NCBI RefSeq assembly: GCF_017591425.1
Contig: NW_024466512.1
Span: forward strand, 28,449,501-28,513,500
DNA: 64,000 bases
Reading direction: 5' to 3'
Source: Ochotona curzoniae
Taxonomy: Eukaryota > Chordata > Mammalia > Lagomorpha > Ochotonidae
The notes beneath the pieces were generated by a model, which made no database searches, was not told the DNA's origin, and saw only the letters and a program-made list of their open reading frames with translations. Positions 1-12,381 of the stretch are shown here, piece after piece. Within the stretch, counting starts at the first letter, position 1. Each line of letters starts with the position of its first letter. The translations under genes and the position numbers were made by a program.

Positions 1-1039
1 GTTATGGTTCTCCTAAAGTTCTTCATGCTTGCTGGTATATGTTACCTATACACTAAAGGATTAGTTTTTCCAGTCTTTAAATTCAGGTTTTGTTGTACCT
101 TTTCTAGAAATTCTATGCAGTTCCCTTATTTTCTCTTAGCCGCTGGAAACTTTCCCTAGATCAACACTAGACAGCATCCTAAGTCAAGGTCTGCTTTAAG
201 TCCACTGTTGGTGTGTTGCGATTATTTCAGAATTAGAGGAAACCCCATTCCAAGTTTGTTCTAAATCCCCAGTTGTTGTCTTGGTCAGAACAAACAAGGG
301 AAGTATCTAAAAAGGGATAAACCATCTCTGGGAGTCTCTTTCTGGGACTGTGGTAGACTCAGACAACTCATGCACAAGCATCCACTCTGCCCATGCTGGA
401 TTCGGCCCTGCTGGACCTTACCTTAGCATCCATGCGGTTTCATGAGTGTGCACCAGACCCACTAGGTGTCACATCAACAGACCACATTTTCCATGCTAAG
501 GTGAAGTCCTAAACTCACTTTCCTGCTCTGCTCCCCAGCAGCTGGAGTCTGTCAGACCCTGTGGGAGGCACAGTAAGGACATTTCCTCTACCACTTGGCT
601 AAGGAGAGTCCAAAGGCTCAGTCTTTGAGTACTGACCTAATATCAGGGACCAGAGCTTTTCCTGCGATCGGTGTGGTACCTGCTTCCAAGTCTATTCCCT
701 ACCTCTTTCCTAAGTGGGAGACAAGTGTCTCCAGCCTGTGCTGGTAGAGCTGGAGGAGAGCTGACACAGGCAATCTTTTCTAATTAGTGTACTAAAACCA
801 AGCACTGCAGTCCTTCACCTGGTTTCCTTGGCTCTTGTAAAATTAGCTTGGTACATGAGTAGCTGTTCAAACTGGTATCCCAAAATGAAGGTATTTGCAT
901 TTCATTATTTGTGGTTCTAAAAGGATTCAATGAGAATCTGTTACATCCATGGTATTCTGCTACATAATGTATCAGGAACACATCAGATACATATAACAGA
1001 CAGTCTTAGGCCTCAAAGACAATTTATTAGGCCTGCATT

Positions 1040-1305
1040 TAAAAAATTATCTTGCTTATGTTCATTTCATTTGAAAGATAAAGAATAATTTTCCATGCAC
1101 TAAATCACTCCCCAAATGCCTGTGATTGCCAGGGCTGAATCAACCCAAAGCCAGAGGCCAATCCAGCCTCCCCTACAGGTGACAGGACCCAAGGACTTGA
1201 GCCATCAACATGCTGCCTCCCACAGGAAGCAAAATCAGAAGAGCAGCAGCAGGATTCCAACCAGGCACTCACACTGGATGTGAACATCCTAGCAATGTCT
1301 GTTTT
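1040..1305 (-). mobile_element. C-SINE, old copy
   Basis: Antisense SINE body: cactccccaaatgcctgtgattgccagggc, then caaggacttgagccatca and a degraded head. Directly abuts the next copy. Confidence 0.6.
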
Positions 1306-1665
1306 TTAAGACTTATTTTTTATTTCTATTTGAAAGGCAGAGCCATACAGAGAGGAGGACAGAGAAAGAGATCGTCCATCTGCTGGTTCACTCTCTAAAT
1401 AGCTGCAGCAGCCAGAGCTGATCCGTTCTGAAGCCAGAAGCCTCCTCTAGGTCTCTCATGTGCGTACAGGCCCAAAAACTTGAGCCATACTCCATTGCTT
1501 TCCTAGGCCATAAGCATGGAGCTAGATCAGAAGTGGAACAGCTGGGACATGAACTGGCACACATATAGAATACCAGAGCCACAAACAGAGGCCTAGCCCA
1601 ATATGCCATGGCACTGGCCTCAGTCAAGCAATGCCTTAACTACTTTGCCAAACACCCACCCCTAG
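1306..1665 (-). mobile_element. C-SINE
   Basis: Starts with the reversed tail aagacttattttttatttctatttgaaaggcag and keeps the GA-rich block, cactctctaaatagctgcag and the tccattgctttcctaggc body. Confidence 0.8.
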
Positions 1666-2924
1666 GCCTGTATTTTTAAAACATCTACACAAACACACAT
1701 ATATGGCATAAACATTTAGACACAACTTAAAAGTTGTGCTATGAGAATTCACATATAAAAATGTAGTCACACACATGTCTATGTAGAATACAGTGTTATA
1801 AAATGCAAACATTTCATAGAGGAAATAGGAATTCAACAATAGTAATATTTGAAAAAGAGGAGAAATAGGATGGTACTCAATCACGGGTAAAGAGAGACAG
1901 GAAAGAACATGGCATTGTGAAAAAGTCTAGCTGATATGAAGGATATATGTTGTTAGTAAGAACACTATTTCAACTCTTACAACAGAGATTCTCTTTATTT
2001 GGATGGTAGCCTGGGGGTGACAAGACCCTCCTCTGTGATTACAGAAGTTGTGGACCTTCTCCCTTGCAAGTATATGAACAGAACTGTCCATCTTCCTTCT
2101 GAGAACTGCTACCTCTCCGTGCCTGGATGAGCAGCATGTTCTTCCCTCATTATTACACACTAATCCATCACATCAGGCTGGATAACTGAAACTGTTTCAG
2201 TCTGATATACTCTTCCAGGAATTCTGAATTAGAATTCAGAGACAGTCAGCTGTGTATGCCTGGCTGATGCATGCAAGCAGGATGTACTCATCCTGCCCTA
2301 AGCAAAGAGAAAAGCAGAGAAACAAAGAAAAAGAAAACAGAGAAGTGCATCAAGGAGAATTAGAAAGAAGCATGGTAGTCAACTTCTTTCCAGTCCTTTT
2401 GAAAAGTCTGGCTGCCCTAAGATATTTGTGAGGCAGTTAGTAACTTCCTAGATATTTTTTTCATTTTTCTTGATTCAATTCATATTGATTTGCTAACATA
2501 CAATTAAAAGGAATACCTGACTGGGATGTTTATGTGTGATCACAGACAACTGAGAAGCTTACAGACTCACTCATCTGACTAAAACAGTAGGGCACATCAA
2601 CCCAAGTGAATAGGCTACTGATAGATCACTATAATAATTACCTCAGTCTCCAGCCTAATTGTTATGGTACAAAAATACTGTACTACCATATAATAATTCA
2701 GAAATAAGAGTTTCCAGGCATCATTTAAATTAACAAAACTCCCAAGCAAAAGAAAAAAAAGCTTGTCAAACAGGTCTCCAGAATGATGGTGGTGACGATG
2801 ACAATGGTGGTGATGATCCTGATGATGATAACCATCACTTATCATCTAGCTTTTCATAATTTTAATTTTTCAAAACATCTACACTATGTCGCTAAGTAAA
2901 GATCTTAGAAATTCAGGTTAGAGA

Positions 2925-3250
2925 CAGGAATTGTAGCACAGCAAGATAGGCTGCCACTTGCACGGTTGTATCTGAGTGCCAGTCTGAGTCTTAGCTACTC
3001 TACTTCACATACACTACCCACTAATAAACTGGTAGCCATGGATGATGGCTCAATACTCGGGTCCCTAGCACTGACATGAGAGACGCAGACGCAGATGCAG
3101 TTCCTGGCTGCTGGCTTCAGTGCGATCCAGTCTCAGCTATGGCAGCCTTTGGGGAGTGAACCATCAAAAGAAATCCAGTTCTTACCCTCACACTTGAACT
3201 TACTCTTTCTATTTCTACCTTTCAAATAAATGAATAAATAAGTCTTTTTT
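2925..3250 (+). mobile_element. C-SINE
   Basis: Diverged body from gacaggaattgtagcacagc to a tttcaaataaatgaataaataag tail; the next SINE is inserted at its end. Confidence 0.75.
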
Positions 3251-3263
3251 AAAATTCAGGATG

Positions 3264-3576
3264 GGGCCCAGCATGGTGGCCTAGAGGCTAAAGTCCTTGC
3301 CTTGAACGCGCCGGGATCCCATATGGTCACTGGTTCTAATCCCAATGGCCCCACTGCCCATTCAGGTCCCTGCTTGTGGCCTGCGAAAGCGGTCAAGGAT
3401 GGCCCAAAGCCTTGGGACCCTGCACCAGTGTGGAAGACCTGGAAGAAGTTCCTGGCTCCTGGCTTCGGATCACAGCAGCACCAGATATTGTGGTCACCTG
3501 TGGAGTGAATCAACAGATGGTAGATCTTCCTCTCTGTATATCTGACTTTCCAATAAAAATATATAAATCTTAAAAA
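3264..3576 (+). mobile_element. C-SINE with perfect target duplication
   Basis: Full-length copy from gggcccagcatggtggcctag to an ataaatcttaaaaa tail, bounded by aaaattcaggatg at 3251-3263 and 3577-3589. Low divergence and an exact duplication mark it as recent. Confidence 0.92.
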
Positions 3577-3589
3577 AAAATTCAGGATG

Positions 3590-5029
3590 CAATAACTACT
3601 ACTCTTGTTTTCCTAACTAATTATATACAATGCAGATACTTGGTAACTGAAAGTTTACTGCAACTTGAGGAGGGAAAACAAATGTATAAACACAGAATCC
3701 AAAGTCTTTTAGTATCATCACTGAATACTAAAAAAGATTTCTGGTTTACAAAACAGACTTTTTGTATTTATTTTCCCAGGAAATACTTCATTTAGTTTTC
3801 TGTATGTTCTCTCAAATTATTTTATAAAATAATGTGCTTTTTCTAATTCAGTTGAAGACATTCTGTCAATTTTGAATTGAGAAAGTTGACATCCCTTAAT
3901 TTAAAAACAAAGGCACAAATCATGTCTTATAAGATCACATGGCATGTCAAAGCATCAGTAGCAAGTAAAGGCAAAAAAATAAATAAATAATTGTTTTCCT
4001 TACATTTCTAATGTTTAACTTTACTTGTCTTTCTCTACTGTTTGTGCGATGTTTACAACTTGTTCTCTACCAGTATTCTATCTACATGCACAGGTAAGAG
4101 CCTAGTGCAGTGTGGTGCTCAACACTGCTTCCTTGATGAGGGCTGGCATTCTGTTGGACTGAATGTCACTCACTGTAATTCTGGCTAATTGCACAGAACA
4201 GTCGTTAATGAACATCCTCTATGGTGAAACCTGAACTGATAATCGGCCGACACAGATCTGCAATAGACTTCCTTCTTCCTGTTTTTACTTTCCTGACTAA
4301 GTGATGTTTCTTTCTGTCGACTTCTGTGTAACTTGGTAAAATGCATAAGATGAGAAATGAAAACACCAAGTACACACAACTTTATTTGTACTCCTGGGTA
4401 AACCAAATTGCTAAAATAAGTTTTAATTTTAAAAAGTTAAACAAATAAGTAAATTTATGATTGTAAATAAAAACTACTTCCCCTGAGACTTGAGAAATTT
4501 TTAAAGATCAGATTGTTCACAGCAGATGTAACACACATGTTGCCTAACAGTCTAAGATAAACTACATGTCCTACTGAGTCCTTTACAGGGATATTAACTA
4601 CAGTTAAGGAGAAATGCACTGAATGGCAGACTGCTCAACAAAGCAGCAAAAAGAACATTATTCAAATGAAAAATAAAACAAAAATTAGCTGAACTTCACA
4701 ATTATGATCTGTGCATATTTTAATGCTAAAGATAAATGTAGTCTATAAATACGCTCATTTTTCAAAATAAATATACAACATTAACATTTAAGCACCAAAA
4801 TATATCAGCAATAAACTTTCATGAAACAGAAACCACAAGAGATGAAAATGGAGAAAAACACAGACACAAGCTAATAAAAATAGACTTTAACATACCTCTT
4901 TCAACTCAAGAAAGCTAAGGTCAAAACAAATGTGGAGAAAAATGGTGGGGTGGGGGAGAATGGTACAGACTAACTATAATGTATTATTGAATTACAGGCA
5001 AAAATATTTTTTAAAATTAGCAAACTCTT
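3590..5029. other. AT-rich DNA, nothing recognised
   Basis: No gene-like frame or clear repeat; several A/T runs and short open frames of random length. Confidence 0.5.
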
Positions 5030-5345
5030 TCCTAAGTTGTATTTATTCAAAAGGGAAATGGAGACAGAGGAGAGCTAGAGAGAAAGCCTGAGATTTTCCA
5101 TTAGCTAGTTCACTCCTCCAAGTTTCTGTAACAGTCAGGACTGGGCCAGGCCAAAGCCAGGAATGTGGAGCTCCAAGTCCCACCAGATGGGTGGCAGGGA
5201 CCCTGGTATCTGGGCCATCAGCTACTACCTCCTGTGGTAGGCATCAGCAGAAAGCGGAAATCGGGAGCAGACCTGGGACTCATACACAAGAACACCAAGG
5301 GGAGGCATAACCACCGCACAAAGGCTGACACCCAGAGTGTCTTGA
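5030..5345 (-). mobile_element. C-SINE, diverged
   Basis: Reversed tail (gtatttattcaaaagg), GA-rich block agagctagagagaaagcc, then ctagttcactcctccaag. Confidence 0.65.
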
Positions 5346-5354
5346 AAAACTGGG

Positions 5355-5640
5355 GGTCACAGGGTGGAGTATGAGCACGAGTTTGAGTCACGGCAGCTCC
5401 ACTTACAATCCAGTTTGCCAGCTAACTGTCTGAGAAAGCAGTGAAGGATGGCTCAAATTCTTGGGCCACTGTACCCTGTGGGAGACCCAGAAGAGATACC
5501 CAGCTCCTGGCTTTGGATTAGCCCAGCTCTGGTTGTTGCAGCCACTGGCAAGTTAATCAATGAATGGGAGAACTTACTCTCTCTGTCTTGCCTTCTCTCT
5601 GTAATTGTGCCTTTCAAATAAAAATAAATATTTTTAAAAT
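5355..5640 (+). mobile_element. C-SINE
   Basis: Body gctccacttacaatccag to tgcctttcaaataaaaataaat; the head is degraded. Confidence 0.75.
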
Positions 5641-5669
5641 GGGGGTGGGGTGGGGAGGGAGAATGTTTT

Positions 5670-5995
5670 CTTGTACAACAGCAAAAACAGTGCCTGGGTC
5701 ACTCGCACCCCCTATCAGAACTCCTGAGTTCAAGTACAAGTTTCACTCCCAGTTAATTCCAGGTTCTGGCTAATGCACACTCTCAAATGCAGTGAGTAAT
5801 GGCCCAAATATATGGGTTTCTGGCACTGTATGACAGACACGGATGTATTCCTGGATCCCACCTTGAGCCTGCTGAGCCCTGGCTGCTGCAGGCATCTGGG
5901 AACTAAGCCAGCAAATGGGAACAGTGAGTGTGTGTGTGTGTGTGTGCACGTGTAAGATCTCTATCTCTTATTTATCTTCAAATAAATAAATACAA
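5670..5995 (+). mobile_element. C-SINE with TG run
   Basis: Diverged body from acagtgcctgggtcactcgc to tcttcaaataaataaataca. A (TG)n run of about 20 bp at 5930-5947 replaces the usual CT-rich segment. Confidence 0.65.
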
Positions 5996-6000
5996 CCCAA

Positions 6001-7130
6001 GTTCACATAACGAATGACTATATACATGCTGGTCTGACAAAAATGTTTGTGTAGAGCAAACAGTTCTTAAATGTTCCACCCCAATATCAAAATATGAAAT
6101 AACATTATTTATTTTATTTAATTAAAGCACAACTTTGGCAAACAAGCCTGATTTGATGATTTTCAATTTATTTCAGTTTATTTTGTGTCTCTGATCATTT
6201 TATTCTCCTTAGATTTGTTTTTACTTAAAACACACAGGTTAATTGACCAATAAATTACACCCTACTCTACATACTATGATAATGAAGGTAAATTAGTAAT
6301 GATAATGCTAATTTGATTAGCATTAGTGATAAGTTAATGATATAGTGATAAATTTTATTTATTTTATTTAATTATTGATGATTTATTGTCATGTATTAAT
6401 TATATAGAAAATAAACTAATAAATTAGTGATGAATGTACTGAACAATTACTGACAAACTTTTTATTTCAGCAAATACTGGAAATAATTTTCAAGATCTTT
6501 AGGTAATTTGAAATATTTATATTAATCTATTAAAATGAGTCTATTAATGATTCTATTAATCTATACGGTGTATTAATCTATTCATCTATTAATAGTGGAT
6601 GCCTCACTATTTTTATGATTCTATTAATCTGTTAATATGATCTATTAATATATTAATAGTGGATGCCTCATTAATTTTTAAGCACAACAGAGTTCAAGAA
6701 GATTGACTATTAGGTATAATCAGTCTTATATATTTCTGTTTCGTATTTTCATACATTATACAGAGATTACTGTTTTGGGACAGCTAATGTGAGTGTTCGC
6801 TTTTACCACTTGAACAAAGCATAAGAAGCATGCCTGTGGCTGGCTGCAGCTAGTTTGTCATATATCCTGTGTATATGACTGGTTTGTTAAAATGCGTGTA
6901 TATAGCAGACAGTTCTTAATTTCCAACCCAGTATCAAAATATGAAATACACATACTCACTTCATTTAAAAGTTAAAATCATTACCAGTGGTTAAGACAAT
7001 ACTATGAAATAGTGACAGACAACTATGTGTTTTTGTTCCTTAGGGAAAAATTTTATCTTACAGAAGTTCTTGGGGATTTTTGATCCTCTTTTATACTTGA
7101 AAATTTTTAAAGGGATGGATATTTGACTGG
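6001..7130. repeat. AT-rich region with internal duplications
   Basis: A unit with agttcttaa and atcaaaatatgaaata occurs at about 6015-6103 and again at 6868-6949. A 64-bp tandem pair, marked by aatagtggatgcctca at 6591 and 6655, lies between. No coding signal. Confidence 0.65.
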
Positions 7131-7147
7131 CCAATTAAAATGCTGGT

Positions 7148-7450
7148 TGTGGCCCAGCCCAGTAGCCTAATGGCTGAAGTCCTTGCCTTGCAATATGCCG
7201 GGATCCCTCATAGGATTCCAGCTGATCCACTTCCCTTCCAGCTCCCTAATTATGACCTGAGAAGGCAGTGGAGGATGGCCCAAGGCCTTGAGACCCTGCA
7301 CCCACGTGGGAGACTCGGAAGAAGCTCCTGGCTTTGGATCAGCTCAGCTCTAGCCATCGCCGACACCTAGGGAGTGAACCAATGGATGGAAGATTTTTCT
7401 CTGTCTCGCCTTTTCTCTTCCATAAAAACAAGTAAGTATTAAAGAAAAAA
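7148..7450 (+). mobile_element. C-SINE
   Basis: From gtggcccagcccagtagcc to aacaagtaagtattaaag; flanked by aaatgctggttg (about 7138) and aaatgccagttg (about 7452), a likely decayed target duplication. Confidence 0.85.
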
Positions 7451-7459
7451 AAATGCCAG

Positions 7460-7645
7460 TTGGGACACCTGTATCCCACACTGGAGTGCCTAAGATCGAT
7501 ACCAGCTTCCTGCAGGCATTACAGACAGCTCAAGCAACTGGGTCCCTCCCACCCGCACGAGAGACCGGGACTGTGGTCCTCACACGTGGTCCTGGTCATG
7601 TGGGGCCATCTGGGGAGTATAACAATAGATGAATCCCTAGAACAC
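7460..7645 (+). mobile_element. SINE fragment
   Basis: gggacacctgtatcccacactggagtgcc and the gagaccgggactgtgg body of a second SINE subtype; tail degraded. Confidence 0.5.
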
Positions 7646-8347
7646 TATACTAAAATAAAAGAGCCAGGCACCAAAAAAAATCATTTATATGAAATATTCA
7701 GAATAGATAAGCCCATAGGGATAGGTGTCTGGGACAAATGGCCAAGACAAGAGAAGTGGGAAGTGACTGCGTAACGTGTATACAGGTCCCCTTACTGACA
7801 ACAAAAATACTTTACAATTAGATAACGGTGATGGCTTCATGGCATGGTGAATGAATATGTCACTGATCCACACACTTAAACTGTTTTATTGTTTATGCTG
7901 ATTCAACTCCATTTAAAAAATAAAACAAGAGCAAGCTTTTGAAGAAGGTCTATTTTAGGAATATCAGTGTAAAGAATTCCATGAACCTGCTCCCTAATGA
8001 GAAAATCACAACAAATGAAAACAGTTTTTAAAAAACTGGGAGTGAGCACTGTGACGCAGCCAGTTACCCTTGTGGGGACTCTGTACAGCAATTCCAACCC
8101 TTTATTTCAGCTTGCCACTGATGACGGGGTCTCTGCTGCCTCTGAAACAGGCCCTAGTCTAACTCCCAGGCTGTCAAGCCAAGCTCTGAAATCTAGGTAG
8201 GGGCCTTCATGCCACAGGGCTGGCATTCATGCCCACAAGGTTGCCCTCCAGGGCTGGCTTTGCACGCTCATGTCTGCAGCATTCCAGGGTGCTTGCAGTT
8301 TTCCCTGGTGTTTCACACCACTGCAGCTACTAAGACCCCTCCAGGGT

Positions 8348-8422
8348 GGGGGGAATCCCCAGCGCCTATAAAACTGTACTACATAATACAGTGTAAGCAA
8401 CAATAAAAAAAAAAAAAAAAAA
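8348..8422 (+). mobile_element. Small retro-inserted RNA fragment with poly(A)
   Basis: About 57 bp of unrecognised sequence ending gtaagcaacaat and an A run of about 18-20 is flanked by a perfect 16-bp duplication, aagacccctccagggt, at 8332-8347 and 8423-8438. This is the hallmark of an L1-mediated insertion. The body contains the short inverted repeat ACTGTA/TACAGT. Confidence 0.75.
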
Positions 8423-8439
8423 AAGACCCCTCCAGGGTC

Positions 8440-9099
8440 TCCACTGCAGTTCTGCTCCCACAGCTTCACCGGGTAGTGTCATGAAGTGCCTGGTCCCCTT
8501 AGTAGAAGATACTATGACCCCATAACATTAGCATCCTGAACACCTGCAAAACCAGCATCATGTGTATAATGCCAAGGTTTGCCACCAGTACCCGGGTAAC
8601 TTGAAACAAGGCTGCAGCTGCAATCATAGAGTGCTTCATTGGCTCAATGCAGGGCAACAAATCCTGAATTGGTTTTAGCAAATCATACAGAAACACCCGA
8701 GTTCATGAACCAGGCTGCCCTGTTAGATTCTTGGCCTGTAAAGGTCATTTGGAAGATTTCTGGGATGTCCTCAAGGTCTTTTTCACATTGTTTTGCTAAT
8801 GAGTACATGGCTCCCTTTTACCTACACAAATCTCTTGAACAAACACTTCCTCACTGCATTCTTGTCCCAAACATGCTTCTCCTTCACTCCTTCTCTGGTC
8901 AGCCTGTGACTTTTCCAAGTTACTTCCGCTCTGCACTTTTTTCTCCTGGGTTTCACTGCAAGACTAACTGAAAACAGCCACTAACACCCATGCCACAGCC
9001 TGAATACTCTGCCATATTGACACCCCCTCTGCCAAACTAAATAAATCCCTGGTGTTTAGAAGTCTGCCTTCTACAGAATCTCAGGACACAAAACAACCA
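8440..9099. other. Unassigned DNA
   Basis: Nothing supported. A short minus-strand frame (8499-8696) has a hydrophobic look but no family match. Confidence 0.4.
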
Positions 9100-9650
9100 G
9101 CCTGGCTCTTCGCCATGGTGTCACAGGGTGGCGTTCAGTCCCGCCCTCTACAGATTTCTCACTCCTGTGTGACTCCTCATCAGCATGACCTTTCCCTCCA
9201 TGTGTTCAGCAGCGTTCTGGTTTGCTAAGCCCTTCCCAGAACTGACCGGAACACTCTGCCTATAAGTATTATAGGCTTTCTGTAGCCTGCTTCTCCAAAG
9301 TCTTCCAATGTTTCCAGTAACCAGTTCTAAAGGCTCTTTCACATCTTCAGGGATAGTTAGAATAATGAGCCTCCTTCTTGGTACCCATTTTCTGAATCAG
9401 GTAACTTTTCATTACTTGTAGTAATGAGTGAAAGCAAAAATACACAAAGAGAAGTTAATCCTATGAAGAGAAAAATTTCATTCTGATCCTCAGGATTGAG
9501 CATCTGTAAAGGCTGTTCTTGCTGGCTGGGTCCACTGGCCACACAACACACTGCATGTCAAAAGCGAGTGTGTGTCTATGACCTTAGGGTGTCTCATAAA
9601 GCCCCCAGGATTTAATCATAAGTGATCTACTCTGAAGACTCAATCCAGTC
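9100..9650 (-). mobile_element. MaLR/ERVL-type LTR element remnant
   Basis: On the minus strand the sequence passes from an LTR-like part (gactggactggattgag, cagcaagaacagcctttacagatgct, tgattcagaaaatggg) into an internal-like part (aagagcctttagaactgg, ggaagactttggagaagcagg). The pattern resembles old mammalian MLT/MST elements. No coding capacity is seen. Class assignment is tentative. Confidence 0.45.
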
Positions 9651-10365
9651 CAGTCACCCCTCCAAAGCCCCTTCTTCAAATGCCATTTTTCCACCTTCTC
9701 AGTACTAAGGTAACACTGCGGGTCGTTGAAGGATATTCAATACCCAAGCTAAAACCAAACCACTGCTGTGAGTGGACAGAGGAAAAGCCCAAAGACAATT
9801 TTCTGGGGACTGAACTAAAGCTTGGTAATGGTTTATGGTGTTTTGTTATACTGTTTTACCTTTTTAAACAAATTTTTAATTTTAATAATAAATATTTAAA
9901 TTCTCTGGAGGTTTTTTGTTTTGGTTTGGTTTTTTTCTGTTTTGTTTTTATTTTCATGATTGTCCATGTTATAGTTCGGCCACGATAGAGATTCACGCTG
10001 CTCCTCCCTGGTTTCCCTCCTATTACCCTCCCCACAATATCACAGTAGTACAGTCCCTTACTAACATGTGCAAGTTTAACTTTCTGCTGTTTAAGTGCAT
10101 CATGGCATGGTAAGTATGGGCAAAGGTAGAAAATCTAGTAGCACACGGTAAAAGTATATTTAAACTTCTCATTAGGAGTTCTACTTTCATTCAGGAGAAG
10201 ACACATACCACAGCATATCTTTACTTCCCAGTATGTAGTTTCTATCACACAGTTTATCTGTGAGAATATATGTATATACTTGATTACCTGTATCTATTTA
10301 TGTCATACTGTGCATGAAGGTTTTCATATCAGAGAGAACAAATATTTTAATTTTTTAAAATTATT
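9651..10365. other. Unassigned T-rich DNA
   Basis: T-rich stretches and TTTTGTTTTGG-like runs near 9915-9950; no gene or repeat identified. Confidence 0.4.
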
Positions 10366-10635
10366 CCTTTATTCTCATTTTCCTTGAAAAGTAGAAAGAA
10401 AGTCACTGCTCGACTCTCTAAATGCCCACAGCAGCCAGGTCTGGGCAAGCCCAATTAAGGAGTCCAGAACTCAGTCAGGGCTGCAAGGAGCCACACAGCT
10501 GAGCCACCACCTGCTGCCTCCCTGGATGCACACACTCAGGATGCTGGCTAGGAAGTAGAGGAACCAGGACTTGAACTAGGAACCCCAATGTAGATGTAAT
10601 CACCCCAAGCAGTGACTAATGCACAATGCACCAAT
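10366..10635 (-). mobile_element. C-SINE, diverged
   Basis: Reversed tail then gactctctaaatgcccacagcagccag, ending near aagcagtgactaatgc. Confidence 0.7.
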
Positions 10636-11176
10636 CCCATAAAAGACTTTTTAAACATAATGTTAGTACCTCAGTCCATGAACCTCCCCCAAAAAAGTTA
10701 GGGAAGAAAATGGTATTCACTAAGCCACTGTTTAAAGACTCTGGCAATGCCTTCCATGTGTGTACGGAAACACTGTACTTGTAAATGAGCGAGAACAAAT
10801 ATATAAATATATATATATACATATATCATATAACGTATGATTCACTGGAATCTGCAAAATAGAGTGGACTCCAACAACGTACGCAGTTGACATACTACCC
10901 AACAAAAGCAAAAGGAATTAACACTGGGAAGACACACATTCTCATTAAGAATGTCCCCAAAGTCATATACTTTAACATTCTCTTCAAAGTTAATTTCATC
11001 TTTTTCAACTATACCAGCTAGCATATTATCCCAAGAAATGTCTCCTTCATAACCAATATTTTTCAAAATGGACCATTCTAGTAACTAAACCATGCCAGTA
11101 AAGAAAACAAATTTCCTTTTACCCTGTCTATTTTCATCACCAGGCCTGTAGTTGTATTCAAAGAGATCAACAGGTT

Positions 11177-11214
11177 GTTGTCTATGGCCATACCACCCTA
11201 AACATTCCTGATCT
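11177..11214 (+). pseudogene. 5S rRNA-derived fragment with target duplication
   Basis: Bases 11180-11214 (gtctatggccataccaccct and on to gatct) match the first 35 nt of 5S rRNA at about 29 positions, with C-to-T changes typical of CpG decay. The fragment is flanked by 18-bp direct repeats, 11159-11176 and 11215-11232 (caaagagatcaacaggtt / caaagagatcaataggtt), one mismatch. No A tail is present. Confidence 0.7.
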
Positions 11215-12381
11215 CAAAGAGATCAATAGGTTAGAAAATTAAGAGAATAAGAGAATCAAGATGGCAGAATAGGGTAAGTACACATTTAAATGGACGGAGA
11301 AACATTTAATTAGGATGAAGCAGAGAGGACACATTCCAGGACATAAGAGAGGACAGAACAAAAGCAGAGGGGTACCTGGAGACTGACAAACACAGAGAAG
11401 CAGTGAAAACAATGGTGTGGTGTTGCAGTGACTGATACTCCAGCAGCATTCAACTAATGGCCATCTGAACTCCATCAGCAACCAGGTGGAAGGGACTTTA
11501 ACTGGGAGCTTGGGAGGTAAACCCAGACAAAGAACTGTCCATCCTGCTGGTCTGTTTGATTTGACCAGGAGCAGAGACAGAGCAACAGATCCCAGAGGGG
11601 CAGTGTGAGAACAGGGTGGATTCACAGCCCATTATGCCCCCTAGAGCCAAATTGGGTGCCATTTTGCATAAGGAGGCAAAGGCAAGGGAAAGGACTGAGC
11701 ATATGCTGAGCTGGGAGTGACCTCATTTCTGACTAGGTGAACAGCATCAACATGGCATTCTACAGGTTCCACCCAAGACAGGTCTGGGTAGCCCTCAGAT
11801 GTGACAGCTATCAGATCAATAATTCTAGTAGTGGAACATCAGGCGCCATTTTGTACACTGTGGCAAAAATTTTAGGACTGCAGGGGACAACAGTGAGCTG
11901 CGCATGTGCTGAGCTCGCAAGAACTCACTGAGTTCAGTGGATTGCACTGGTCCCACACGAATATAATACCGACTGTGGCATCGTACAGGTCAAAATAGGT
12001 CCGTGTGGCCCCCAGACCTAACGTGCAACAGGTTCCAGCAAGATCAGCACCATCAACCTAGCTATATAGGACACCTGGTGTCTCTCTAATCCTGTGACCT
12101 GCTCCAACCGGAAGAGGGAGAAAGGCTGCAGAGACAACAGTGCAGCCTCAGCACGGTATCACATAGGTGGAGAGTGGTGAGCCAAGAGCTGGGGCTGTGG
12201 AGACCATGGTGGTTATCTGACAACAAGAACCCAGACCTGGAACTCGCTGGAGGTTGTGGCACAAGTGGCTGCAAGCAAAAAGTTGTGTGCCAACTGCAAT
12301 AAGTAAAATCAAACTGTAGACCTGTGGGTGACACAGCTTAGAAACCTGCCCCAAGGAGAAACTCTGCTAACCAGAAGTACA

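Noticed and set aside
2786..2836. GAT/GGT repeat with a His-rich minus-strand frame as a metal-binding peptide
   Set aside because: Simple-sequence artefact in an intron.
8499..8696. Minus-strand frame as a processed pseudogene of a membrane protein
   Set aside because: Hydrophobic but unrecognised, and no A tail or long match supports it.
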